This document shows positions 33,179 through 41,085 of a stretch of DNA of 64,000 nt, piece by piece. The notes under the pieces are model-generated. The model was not told where the DNA came from and searched no databases. It saw only the letters and a program-made list of their open reading frames with translations. The DNA is from Streptomyces chryseus (GTDB lineage: Bacteria > Actinomycetota > Actinomycetes > Streptomycetales > Streptomycetaceae): assembly GCF_014650755.1 (NCBI RefSeq), contig NZ_BMVO01000016.1:84018-148017 (forward strand), read 5' to 3'. Position 1 is the stretch's first letter; each line of letters opens with the position of its first letter. A program made the position numbers and the translations under genes.

Positions 33179-33684
33179 AGGCGGGAACTCCGGAGCTGGA
33201 GAAGGAAGCCTGGATCTCGGCCGTCCTGCTGGAGTGGGGGTCGTGCGGGCGGGTGGTCTACGTCGACGAGGCTCCGGTGGGGTTCGTGCTGTACGCGCCA
33301 CCGGCCTATGTGCCGCGGTCGACGGCTTTCCCGACCAGTCCGGTGTCGCCGGACGCGGTGCAGTTGATGACGGCCTGGATCAGGCCCAGCCATCAGGGGC
33401 AGGGCCTGGGGCGTGTGCTGGTGCAGACCGTGGCCAAGGACCTGCTCCGGCGGGGTTTCAAGGCCATCGAGGCTTTCGGTAATGCCCGCTGGACAGAGCC
33501 GGCCTGTCTGCTGCCGGCCGATCATCTGCTGGCGGTGGGCTTCAAGACCGTTCGGCCGCATCCGCTGCATCCCCGGTTGAGGCTGGAGCTGCGTACGACG
33601 CTTTCCTGGAAGGAAGACGTCGAGCTGGCTCTCGACCGGTTGCTGGGGGCGGTCCAGAAGGAGCCGGTGCTCCGTCCCTTGTGA
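33067..33684 (+). CDS. GNAT family N-acetyltransferase
   Basis: A 205-residue protein from ATG at 33067. The acetyl-CoA site is visible in AWIRPSHQGQGLGRVLVQTVAKDLLRRG (Q-G-x-G-L/G-R pattern), with strands VVYVDEAPVGFVLYAPP before it. An N-terminal segment with CRSCVFWELDP carries two cysteines. Its acceptor is unknown. It is conserved downstream of parB in Streptomyces. A 21-bp terminator that runs into a parS site follows. Confidence 0.88.
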   Translation: MGRRLVPLTLDNLPDLPKRCRSCVFWELDPVSGEAAVKAGTPELEKEAWISAVLLEWGSCGRVVYVDEAPVGFVLYAPPAYVPRSTAFPTSPVSPDAVQLMTAWIRPSHQGQGLGRVLVQTVAKDLLRRGFKAIEAFGNARWTEPACLLPADHLLAVGFKTVRPHPLHPRLRLELRTTLSWKEDVELALDRLLGAVQKEPVLRPL

Positions 33685-33692
33685 GGAACTGG

Positions 33693-33739
33693 AAACGCGT
33701 GTGGGCTCATCCCTTGGAGGGATGAGCCCACACGCGTTT
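33693..33739. terminator. bidirectional terminator between acetyltransferase and trxA, fused to a parS site
   Basis: Perfect 21-bp arms at 33693-33713 and 33719-33739 (core CGCGTGTGGGCTCATCCC) with loop TTGGA. The genes on both sides converge. The right arm ends inside the parS site at 33736-33749. Confidence 0.9.
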
Positions 33740-33749
33740 CACGTGAAAC
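33736..33749. promoter_or_regulatory. parS: parS site at the base of a terminator
   Basis: Perfect GTTTCACGTGAAAC sharing its first four bases with the right arm of the terminator hairpin. Confidence 0.95.
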
Positions 33750-33761
33750 GAGACGCGGCTG

Positions 33762-34109
33762 TCAGGCCTTGGTGGCCTCTTCGCCGATGAAGTCGCCCAG
33801 GTCGCGCAGGAGCGCGGCCTTCGGCTTGGCGCCGACGATCGTCTTGGCGACCTCGCCGTTCTGGTAGACGTTCAGCGTCGGGATGGACATGACGCCGTAC
33901 TTGGCTGCGGTGGCCGGGTTCTCGTCGATGTTGAGCTTGACGATCTCGATCTCGTCGCCGTGCTCCGCCGCGATCGCCTCGAGGGACGGGGCGATCTGGC
34001 GGCACGGGCCGCACCAGGCGGCCCAGAAGTCCACGAGCACAGGCTTGTCGTTCTTGAGAACGTCCTGCTCAAAAGATGCGTCGGTCACGTTCTTCAAGGT
34101 GCCGGCCAC
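33762..34109 (-). CDS. trxA: thioredoxin
   Basis: A 115-residue thioredoxin. GTG at 34109 is chosen: AAGGAGG lies upstream and the product begins AGTLKNVTDASFEQDVL. The redox motif WCGPC is at residues 32-36 in VDFWAAWCGPCRQ, with the cis-proline in MSIPTLNVYQNG. It reduces protein disulfides and is recycled by the thioredoxin reductase encoded 61 bp upstream, with which it forms the trxBA operon. Confidence 0.98.
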   Translation of the reverse strand: MAGTLKNVTDASFEQDVLKNDKPVLVDFWAAWCGPCRQIAPSLEAIAAEHGDEIEIVKLNIDENPATAAKYGVMSIPTLNVYQNGEVAKTIVGAKPKAALLRDLGDFIGEEATKA

Positions 34110-34170
34110 GGCAGCCTCCTTAACTTCGGGTGGGGTGTGGGGTGTGGGGTGGGGCGGGTGGGGAGGGGCG

Positions 34171-35145
34171 TCAGGCCGCAGGGGTCTTCTCGGGCTCGGC
34201 GACCTTGTCGGTGTCGGCCAGAGCGGCGAGGAAGCGCTCGGCGTCGAGTGCGGCCGAGCAGCCGGTGCCGGCCGCCGTGATGGCCTGCCGGTAGGTGTGG
34301 TCGACGACGTCACCGGCGGCGAAGACACCAGTGAGGTTCGTGCGGGTCGACGGGGCGGCGACCTTCACGTAGCCCTCGTCATCCAGTTCCAGCTGGCCCT
34401 TGAACAGCTCGGTGCGCGGGTCGTGGCCCACGGCGATGAACAGCCCGGTGACGGCAAGCGGAGTGATCTCGCCGCTCTTGGTGTCCCGCAGCGTGAGGCC
34501 CGCGAGCTTCTGGTCGCCCTCGAGCTCCGCGACCGCGCTGTTCCACGCGAACTTGATCTTCGGGTCCGCGAAGGCGCGCTCCTGCATGGCCTTGGAGGCG
34601 CGCAGGGTGTCACGGCGGTGGACGATGGTGACCGACTTGGCGAACCGGGAGAGGAAAGTCGCTTCCTCCATCGCGGTGTCGCCGCCGCCGACCACGGCGA
34701 TGTCCTGGTCCTTGAAGAAGAACCCGTCGCAGGTGGCGCACCAGGAGACGCCGCGTCCGGAGAGCGCGTCCTCCTTGGGCAGGCCGAGCTTGCGGTGCTG
34801 CGAGCCCGTCGAGACGATGACCGCCTTGGCGCGGTGGACCGTGCCGGAGGTGTCGGTGACGGTCTTGAGGTCGCCGTTGAGGTCGACGGACACGATGTCG
34901 TCCGGAACGAGCTCGGCGCCGAAGCGCTCGGCCTGGGCGCGCATGTTGTCCATCAGGTCGGGGCCCATGATGCCGTCGCGGAAGCCGGGGAAGTTCTCCA
35001 CGTCGGTGGTGTTCATCAGAGCACCGCCTGCGGTCACCGCGCCCTCGAACACCAGCGGCTTCAACGACGCACGCGCGGTGTACAGCGCGGCGGTGTAGCC
35101 GGCGGGCCCGGAGCCGATGATGATCACGTTTCGGACGTCGCTCAC
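34171..35145 (-). CDS. trxB: thioredoxin reductase
   Basis: A 324-residue flavoenzyme. GTG at 35145 is chosen (GAGGAAA upstream; product begins SDVRNVIIIGSGPAG). FAD motif GSGPAGYTAALYTAR, redox motif CATC with Cys136 and Cys139, NADPH motif VVGGGDTAMEEATFLSRF, and C-terminal FAD contact GVFAAGDVVDHTYRQAITAAGTG. It reduces thioredoxin with NADPH. A SigR-type promoter lies upstream, so the operon should be induced by disulfide stress. Confidence 0.99.
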   Translation of the reverse strand: MSDVRNVIIIGSGPAGYTAALYTARASLKPLVFEGAVTAGGALMNTTDVENFPGFRDGIMGPDLMDNMRAQAERFGAELVPDDIVSVDLNGDLKTVTDTSGTVHRAKAVIVSTGSQHRKLGLPKEDALSGRGVSWCATCDGFFFKDQDIAVVGGGDTAMEEATFLSRFAKSVTIVHRRDTLRASKAMQERAFADPKIKFAWNSAVAELEGDQKLAGLTLRDTKSGEITPLAVTGLFIAVGHDPRTELFKGQLELDDEGYVKVAAPSTRTNLTGVFAAGDVVDHTYRQAITAAGTGCSAALDAERFLAALADTDKVAEPEKTPAA

Positions 35146-35215
35146 GGGTTGTTTCCTCGTCTCTGCGGACTGCCTGCTGCCTACGGGGGGCCTGTCTAGG
35201 ACTCTCACCCCACCC

Positions 35216-35241
35216 AACGGATCCTACGGGGCTTGCATTCC
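35216..35241 (-). promoter_or_regulatory. SigR-type promoter of trxBA
   Basis: On the minus strand GGAAT (35241-35237) and GTT (35218-35216) are separated by exactly 18 bases, the consensus for the disulfide-stress sigma factor SigR of Streptomyces. Transcription would start near 35209, giving a leader of about 60 bases before the trxB GTG. Confidence 0.85.
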
Positions 35242-35271
35242 CGAGGTGTCCGGCCCCATTCGGGCTTCAGG

Positions 35272-36162
35272 TCAACGGCGGGGGTAGGCCTGTGTCAGCA
35301 GAATCTCACCCTTGGCGGGCGCAGCGGCTCTGTCACACGCGGCGTCGACGACGTACGCCTGCACGCGGGTGACGTCGGTGGTGTGCGGGAGGACGAGGAG
35401 GAACGCTCGCTTGCCGTCGTACGTGCCCTCTTCCGCGGCGAGCGGCACGGTGGTCCGGCCGGTGCCTTCCTGGACGCAGGGAGGCACCGGTACGTCGGTT
35501 CCGCGCAGGGGCGTGTGGGACTCGATGCCCATGGACGGGGCGTTCTCGGTCGTCTCGCCCCTGGACTTCGGCTGCTGGGCGACGAGGCCCAGCACCCGGT
35601 CCTCCAGTGCGGCGGCGGAGAACGTGGGCCCTGCCTTCTTCGCGGCGCTGATGCCCCGGTCGGCGGAGGCGTCCTTGTTGTCCGCGCTCTCGAGCGGCTG
35701 CATCAGGAGTACGCCGAGGCCGAGCGCGGCCGTGGTGAACACGGCGCCGATGAAGGCGCCACGGCGCCGGCGCTTCGACCTGCTGCGGCCAGGCCCGGTG
35801 GTGGCCCTGGGGTGCCCGGCCGGACGGTCGGCGGCGCTGGGCTCGGCGAGGTGCGCAGCGGCCGTTGTTTCACGTGAAACAGGCGCGGCCTCGTCGTCGG
35901 ACGATGTGGAGTCCAGGAGGGCTTCTGCGGCCAGGGCCGCGTCGATGCGGCCCGCGACGTCGGCAGGCATCCGGTGCGGGCCCGGCAGGGTGCCGAGCAG
36001 TCCGCGGATCTCTTCCAGGGAGGTCTGTACGTCGGTGCACAGCGCGCACTCGTCCAGATGCCGGCGTACGGCCGCTGTGCGGTCGGGTGGGAGGAGGCCC
36101 TCGGCGAGGTCGGAGATCTCCGAGACGTCCGGGTGCTGAGCCGTGCCGGCCGTCGATGTCAT
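35272..36162 (-). CDS. zinc-type anti-sigma factor (putative antagonist of the adjacent ECF sigma)
   Basis: A 296-residue membrane protein. ATG at 36162 overlaps the sigma-factor stop (ATGA). The cytoplasmic N-terminus has the ZAS motif H35-x3-C39-x2-C42 in RRHLDECALC. A linker with a basic patch (RSRSKRRRR) leads to a membrane helix (about 135-154) and an extracellular domain with VLGLVAQQ and YDGKRAFLLVLPHTTD, ending in RVQAYVVDAAC. It should sequester the co-encoded sigma factor until a signal is received. A parS site in the linker encodes VSRET. Confidence 0.9.
   Translation of the reverse strand: MTSTAGTAQHPDVSEISDLAEGLLPPDRTAAVRRHLDECALCTDVQTSLEEIRGLLGTLPGPHRMPADVAGRIDAALAAEALLDSTSSDDEAAPVSRETTAAAHLAEPSAADRPAGHPRATTGPGRSRSKRRRRGAFIGAVFTTAALGLGVLLMQPLESADNKDASADRGISAAKKAGPTFSAAALEDRVLGLVAQQPKSRGETTENAPSMGIESHTPLRGTDVPVPPCVQEGTGRTTVPLAAEEGTYDGKRAFLLVLPHTTDVTRVQAYVVDAACDRAAAPAKGEILLTQAYPRR
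35867..35880. promoter_or_regulatory. parS: parS site inside the anti-sigma gene
   Basis: Perfect GTTTCACGTGAAAC read on the minus strand as Val-Ser-Arg-Glu-Thr in the disordered linker (residues 95-99) of the anti-sigma factor. Confidence 0.95.
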
Positions 36163-36878
36163 GCGCGCCCACCTCCGCCCTTCACAGCAGCGGGATCACT
36201 TGGTCCCGCATCCGTTGGTCCTGCAGCCTTTGGTCCCGACGCCGGTGGGACGGATGCCCCGGGCGTCCGGTTCCTTCCCCTGTCGACGGCCTCGCTACCC
36301 CTGCTGTCGGTGCGCAGATGGGTGAGGAGTGGCAGCAGCCGGGCCCGGCCGCGTGCGCAGCGGCTTTTCACCGTCCCTGTCGGCACGTCGAGGACGCGGG
36401 CGGCTTCGGCCACCGGGTAGCCCAGCATGTCCACCAGGACCAGCGCGGCCCGCTGCTCGGGGGGCAGGGTGGCGAGCGCCGCGATCAGCTCCCTGTGGAG
36501 GTCCTGGCGCTCCGCGGGGGCCTCGGCGGACTCGTGGGGTTCCAGGAGCTGGTCCAGGCGCTCCGGGTCGTCGACCGGTGCGGTCTTGCGGGACGCCGCC
36601 TTGCGGGCCCGGTCGAGGCAGGCGTTGACGGTGATGCGGTGCAGCCAGGTGGTGACGGCGGACTGGCCGCGGAAGGTGTGCGCGGCCCGGTAGGCGGACA
36701 CCAGGGCGTCCTGGACGGCGTCCGCGGCCTCCTCGCGGTCGCCCAGCGTGCGCAGGGCCACGGCCCACAGTCGGTCACGGTGGCGCCGTACGAGCTCACC
36801 GAACGCGTCGGGGTCGCCTGTGACGTGGGCGGCCAGAAGGTCCTGGTCGCTTGTGGCGCTGCGCGCGGCGTCGTCCAA
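36159..36878 (-). CDS. sigM: ECF RNA polymerase sigma factor SigM
   Basis: A 239-residue ECF sigma factor. Region 2 has DAFGELVRRHRDRLWAVALRTLGDREEAADAVQDALVSAYR with TFRGQSAVTTWLHRITVN; region 4 has LPPEQRAALVLVDMLGYPVAEAARVLDVPTGTVKSRCARGRARLLPLL. A Pro/Gly-rich 50-residue tail is appended. The apparent start is TTG at 36878; no better in-frame start precedes region 2. The gene overlaps the anti-sigma gene and follows the pseudokinase by 29 bp. The sigM name follows S. coelicolor gene order. Confidence 0.93.
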   Translation of the reverse strand: MDDAARSATSDQDLLAAHVTGDPDAFGELVRRHRDRLWAVALRTLGDREEAADAVQDALVSAYRAAHTFRGQSAVTTWLHRITVNACLDRARKAASRKTAPVDDPERLDQLLEPHESAEAPAERQDLHRELIAALATLPPEQRAALVLVDMLGYPVAEAARVLDVPTGTVKSRCARGRARLLPLLTHLRTDSRGSEAVDRGRNRTPGASVPPASGPKAAGPTDAGPSDPAAVKGGGGRA

Positions 36879-36907
36879 CGGTGAGCCCCCTCCCCCTGGT
36901 GTACCGG

Positions 36908-38668
36908 TCAGCCCGAGACCCTGATCTCCGAGATGCCGCCCCGGAACCGGTCGGGCGATCCGTCGGGCGGCAGAGACTCGATGTGGACCAGGATGTACCG
37001 GGTACGGACCGGCTTGTCGAGCGTGGCTTTCAGCTTGCCTTCCGCCACTTCGCTTTCCGTCATTGGCTGTGAGAAGTCGGAGAGGGTGGCCGGAGCCGAG
37101 GCATCCTCACCGGCGGCCAGCACTTCGACGGTCTGCCCGCTGCGGTACAGGTCGATGTCGAGGCCGGAGACGTCCTTGACGCTGCCGAGGTCGACGATGA
37201 TCCCGCTGCCGTCCTTGCGCTGCGGAAGATTGCCGAAGTTGGCGAAATCGTGGTACTCCCCGGTGACCCAGGCCGTGCTGGTCTCACCGTCGATGCTGTT
37301 CGGAACGCTCTCCGGAGCTATTCCGTCGCCCTCCGGGGCGAACACCGTGGCGTTGGAGATGGCGATCGGCTTGGGTTCCGGCTTCTTGGGCGCCTCGTCG
37401 TCGCTCGGCTGGGAGGACTTCGTGTCGCCGGAGTCCGGCCCGCGGTCCAGGAGCGTGTCCGCGAGCTGCCAGCTGCCGAGGCCGAGGGCGGCAATGAGCA
37501 GCGCGGCCACGCCCCACTTGAGGACCTTCCCGGTGCGGCTCTGCAGGGGGCGGGGCGGTACGGGAGGGATGGTCTGCGTAGCGGCGGCGCCGGGGTGCGG
37601 GCCAGGCCGCCCGTAGGTGCCCTGCTGGTACGTGGTGCGCTGGTATTCCGGCAGCGCCGTGAACGTCGGCTCCGGGGGCCGGATGCGGGGCATAGCCGCG
37701 ACGGCCTTGGCCAGCTCGTCGGGGGTCGTGCACGGTGGTTCCTGGCGCGAGGCGGTGGCGCCGTCGTTGACCAGGGCCCGCATGGCGACCTCCGACAGGC
37801 CCCGGTGGATGCCGGCCCGTACCTGGTCCGGGGGGATCAGCCCGACGCCCTTGGGCAGCCCGGAGAGGCCGTAGGCGTCCCGCTCGTACGGCCACCGCTG
37901 GGTCAGGGCGGCGTACAGCAGCGCGCCGATCGCCTCGGTGTCGGTGCGCTGCGGGCGGTCGGACGTGATGCCGCGCAGGGCGGCGTTCACGGCCAGACCG
38001 CGGATCCGGTACTGACCCGAGGAGGTCCGCAGGATGGCGCCGGGGGTGAGCCTGAGGTGGGCGAGGCCCTCGCGGTGTGCGGCGGCCATGGCCTGGGAGA
38101 TCTGGCTGACGAGCTGGTACGCCTCGTGGGCGTCGAGCGGTCCGGCGGCGAGCATGGCCGTCAGCTCGGTGGCGTCGGGGAGCCATTCGTGGACGACGTA
38201 GACGAGTTCGTTCTCCTCCACGGCGTCCAGGACCTGTACGAACCTGGGGTCTCCGAGGAGCGCGGAGGAGCGGGCCGCGGCGAGCACGGACCTGGCCCGC
38301 GGGTGGTCCGCGGGCAGCAGGTGCACGCCCACGGCACGGCGCAGTTTCTCGTCGACCGCCCGCCAACTGCTGAAACCGTCCAGACGGGTGACGCATTCTT
38401 CGAGCCGGTAGCGTCTGGCGAGTTTGTGCCCGCTGTGCAGCTCGGGTGGGGCCATGGGGGGTTCGGCGCCCGGACGCTCGCCGTCCGCGTCGCTCTTGCT
38501 CTTGTCCGCTGACTCCTGGGCTGGTGCCACCCCGTCGGCCGTGGCTTTGTCCGCCTTGGCGGCCAGCGGTTCGTCACCGCTGTTGTCTGCCACGTCGACG
38601 GCAGCCGTGCTACGTTCCGCCACCGTCGTTCCTGCCTCCCCATCCGTTGCGCGCTGTTGAACAGCCAT
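36908..38668 (-). CDS. membrane pseudokinase with extracellular discoidin-like domain, partner of MurJ
   Basis: A 586-residue protein from ATG at 38668 (GTG at 38683 possible). A low-complexity N-terminus of about 80 residues is followed by a kinase fold (RRYRLEECVTRLDGFSSWRAVD onward) that lacks catalytic residues: the VAIK lysine is replaced (AVGVHLLP), the HRD loop reads HLRLTPGAIL and DFG reads IRGLAVN. A membrane helix near 390-410 leads to an extracellular domain with SIDGETSTAWVTGEY, IIVDLGSVKDVSGLDIDLYRSG and RYILVHIE, a discoidin/F5-8-like pattern. In mycobacteria a similar pseudokinase and outer domain are fused to MviN/MurJ; here they are a separate gene 76 bp after murJ. Confidence 0.88.
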   Translation of the reverse strand: MAVQQRATDGEAGTTVAERSTAAVDVADNSGDEPLAAKADKATADGVAPAQESADKSKSDADGERPGAEPPMAPPELHSGHKLARRYRLEECVTRLDGFSSWRAVDEKLRRAVGVHLLPADHPRARSVLAAARSSALLGDPRFVQVLDAVEENELVYVVHEWLPDATELTAMLAAGPLDAHEAYQLVSQISQAMAAAHREGLAHLRLTPGAILRTSSGQYRIRGLAVNAALRGITSDRPQRTDTEAIGALLYAALTQRWPYERDAYGLSGLPKGVGLIPPDQVRAGIHRGLSEVAMRALVNDGATASRQEPPCTTPDELAKAVAAMPRIRPPEPTFTALPEYQRTTYQQGTYGRPGPHPGAAATQTIPPVPPRPLQSRTGKVLKWGVAALLIAALGLGSWQLADTLLDRGPDSGDTKSSQPSDDEAPKKPEPKPIAISNATVFAPEGDGIAPESVPNSIDGETSTAWVTGEYHDFANFGNLPQRKDGSGIIVDLGSVKDVSGLDIDLYRSGQTVEVLAAGEDASAPATLSDFSQPMTESEVAEGKLKATLDKPVRTRYILVHIESLPPDGSPDRFRGGISEIRVSG

Positions 38669-38744
38669 GCCAATTGTGCCCACAGTCCGGCGCTATGCAC
38701 GACACGCGGCGGCCGGTGATGGTTGTGCGGGGCCGCCGGGCCGC

Positions 38745-40946
38745 TCAGCGTCCGAGGCGTCCGCGCACCATGCCGACCATGGCGTTGAGTTCCACGATCC
38801 GCATCCTCTTCGCGGCGAGGAAGAAGACTCCCAGCAGCACGATGCCTCCCGCGACCAGTGCCGTGAGCGACCCGAGTGCTCCGCTGCCCAGGACCCGCAT
38901 GATGCCGAACGCCGCGGCGCCGCCGAGGATCGCCGCCGGCAGGGAGGCGCCGGAGAGCCTGGCGTAGGTGCGCAGGACGTGCGTGCCGTCCAGGTCGCCG
39001 CCCAGCCGGTTGCGCAGCCGCCGCCAGGCCACGCCGACGCCGATGGCGTACGCCAGGCCGTAGGAGGCCGCCATGCCGACCACGGCCCACTGGGCGGGCA
39101 GGACGACGTAACAGACGGCCGAGGCGGCGGCGTTGACGGAGGCGACGATGACGGTGTTGTAGAACGGCGTGCGGGTGTCCTCGTACGCGTAGAAGCCACG
39201 CAGGACGACGTACTGCACGGAGTACGGGATGAGCCCGAGGCCGAAGGCCATCAGGATGAACCCCATGGCCTGCGCGCCCTCGTGGCCGGTGGACGCGAAC
39301 AGCAGCGTGCACATGGGGACGCCGAGCGCCAGGAACGCGAACGCGACCGGGACGATCGCGACGGCCGAGTTGCGCAGGCCCTGCGAGATGTCGTCGCGTA
39401 CGGCGCCCGGGTCGTTGTCGTGCGCGGCCCGCGAGATGCGGGGCAGCAGGGCGGCCATGACGGAGACCGTGATGATGGCCTGCGGCATGCCCCAGATCAG
39501 CTGGGCGTTGGAGTAGGCGAGGAAGCCCGCGCCGTCCTTGCCGGACGCCTTGCCGGCCGCGGTGGCGAGCTGGGTGACGACCAGGACGCCGGCCTGGTTG
39601 GCGAGGACGAACAGGACGGTCCACTTGGCGAGCTTGACGGTCTTGCCGAGCCCGTGGCCCTTCCAGTCGAAACGCGGGCGGAAGCGGAACCCGGTCTCGC
39701 GCAGGTACGGGATCATCGCCAGCGCCTGGACGGTGAGACCGAGCAGGGTGCCGATACCGAGGAGCCTGATGCCCTCGTCCGGGATGGTCTGCACGCCCAT
39801 CTGCGAGTCGGCGGAGGTGCCGTACACCCAGATGAACAGGCCGAACGTGGCGATCATGACGATGTTGTTGAGGACCGGGGTCCACATCATCGCGCCGAAC
39901 TTGCCGCGGGCGTTGAGGATCTGCCCCATGACGACGTGCACACCCATGAAGAAGATCGTGGGCAGGCAGTACCGGGCGAACGTGACGGCCACGCTGTTGG
40001 CCGCCGCGTTGTCGGCGATCGACACCGACATCAGGCGGATCAGCAGGGGAGCCGCGAACACCGCGAGGGCCACGATGATGCCGAGCGCCACCATGACGAG
40101 CGTCAGCAGACGGTTGGCGAAGGCCTCGCCGCCGTCCTCGTCGTTCTTCATCGCCCGCACCAGCTGGGGCACGAACACCGAGTTCAGACCGCCGCCGACG
40201 GTGAGGATGTAGATCATCGTCGGCAGGGTGTACGCCACGGTGAAGGTGTCACCGAGGAGTGCGGCGCCCAGCGCCGCGGTGATCACGAGGCTGCGTACGA
40301 AACCGGTGAGGCGCGAGACGAGAGTGCCCGCTGCCATCAGCGCGCTCGACTTCAGCACACTGGCGGCGCGCCCGGCGGGCTTCTTGGGCGGCGCGGGAGC
40401 CGGGGCAGGCTCCGGTACGGCGGTGGGAGCGGGCTGCCCGGGGGCCTGCTGGTCGCGGTAGAGGTGGGCGAACGCGTCCGGCTGCTCGGGGATCTCCTCG
40501 CCCGCCCTGGTGACCAGGTCGTCGACCCCCACGAACTCGGTGGTCGCCGGGTCGTCCCCGTACGGCAGGAGACGCGACGGGCCGTCCGGCTCGGGCGGCG
40601 GTGTCTGCGCCCACACGTGCGGGTCCGGCGCGTACTGCGAAGCCGCGGGCTGCTGGTACAGCGGCTGCGGCTCCTGGTAGGTGCCGGGCGGCGGCGGAGG
40701 GTGCGAGGCGCGGTCGTAGAGCGCCTCCGTCACCGGATCCTGCGCGGAGGGGTCCTGGGAGCGGTACGGGTCGTGGCTGTAGGCGTCCTGGACGTAGGGG
40801 TCCGGGGCGGCGTAGGGGTCCGGTACGGACTCGGGCTGCTGCGGCGACGGCACATGGCCCGCTGCCGGGGGCTCCGGGGGCACGCCCCGCAAGGGCGCGG
40901 TGTCACTCGCGCCCTGTCCACGGTCACCGTCGTACGGCGCGTTCAC
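38745..40946 (-). CDS. murJ: lipid II flippase MurJ (MviN)
   Basis: A 733-residue MATE/MOP-type flippase. GTG at 40946 is chosen for its GAGGGGAG site. The first 190 or so residues are cytoplasmic, rich in Pro, Gln, Asp and Tyr with repeating DPYxxxDPY-type elements. About 14 membrane helices follow, with MurJ motifs GTLVSRLTGFVRSLVI, TVGGGLNSVFVPQLVRA and GMPQAIITVSVMAALLPRIS. It exports lipid II for peptidoglycan synthesis. Downstream come the pseudokinase and sigM; upstream the DUF6049 protein, the same set as around mycobacterial MviN. Confidence 0.97.
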   Translation of the reverse strand: MNAPYDGDRGQGASDTAPLRGVPPEPPAAGHVPSPQQPESVPDPYAAPDPYVQDAYSHDPYRSQDPSAQDPVTEALYDRASHPPPPPGTYQEPQPLYQQPAASQYAPDPHVWAQTPPPEPDGPSRLLPYGDDPATTEFVGVDDLVTRAGEEIPEQPDAFAHLYRDQQAPGQPAPTAVPEPAPAPAPPKKPAGRAASVLKSSALMAAGTLVSRLTGFVRSLVITAALGAALLGDTFTVAYTLPTMIYILTVGGGLNSVFVPQLVRAMKNDEDGGEAFANRLLTLVMVALGIIVALAVFAAPLLIRLMSVSIADNAAANSVAVTFARYCLPTIFFMGVHVVMGQILNARGKFGAMMWTPVLNNIVMIATFGLFIWVYGTSADSQMGVQTIPDEGIRLLGIGTLLGLTVQALAMIPYLRETGFRFRPRFDWKGHGLGKTVKLAKWTVLFVLANQAGVLVVTQLATAAGKASGKDGAGFLAYSNAQLIWGMPQAIITVSVMAALLPRISRAAHDNDPGAVRDDISQGLRNSAVAIVPVAFAFLALGVPMCTLLFASTGHEGAQAMGFILMAFGLGLIPYSVQYVVLRGFYAYEDTRTPFYNTVIVASVNAAASAVCYVVLPAQWAVVGMAASYGLAYAIGVGVAWRRLRNRLGGDLDGTHVLRTYARLSGASLPAAILGGAAAFGIMRVLGSGALGSLTALVAGGIVLLGVFFLAAKRMRIVELNAMVGMVRGRLGR

Positions 40947-41085
40947 TGGTGCTCCCCTCGAGCTTCCTTTTCCGGCGAGCTGTGCCCCGCTGGGTGTACG
41001 GCCGGGGATCCGGGGACTCTGCCCCGGGAATGCGCTGCATTGCAACCCCACCTCATCGTCCCCGGCCGACCGGCCACGGCGTAGC

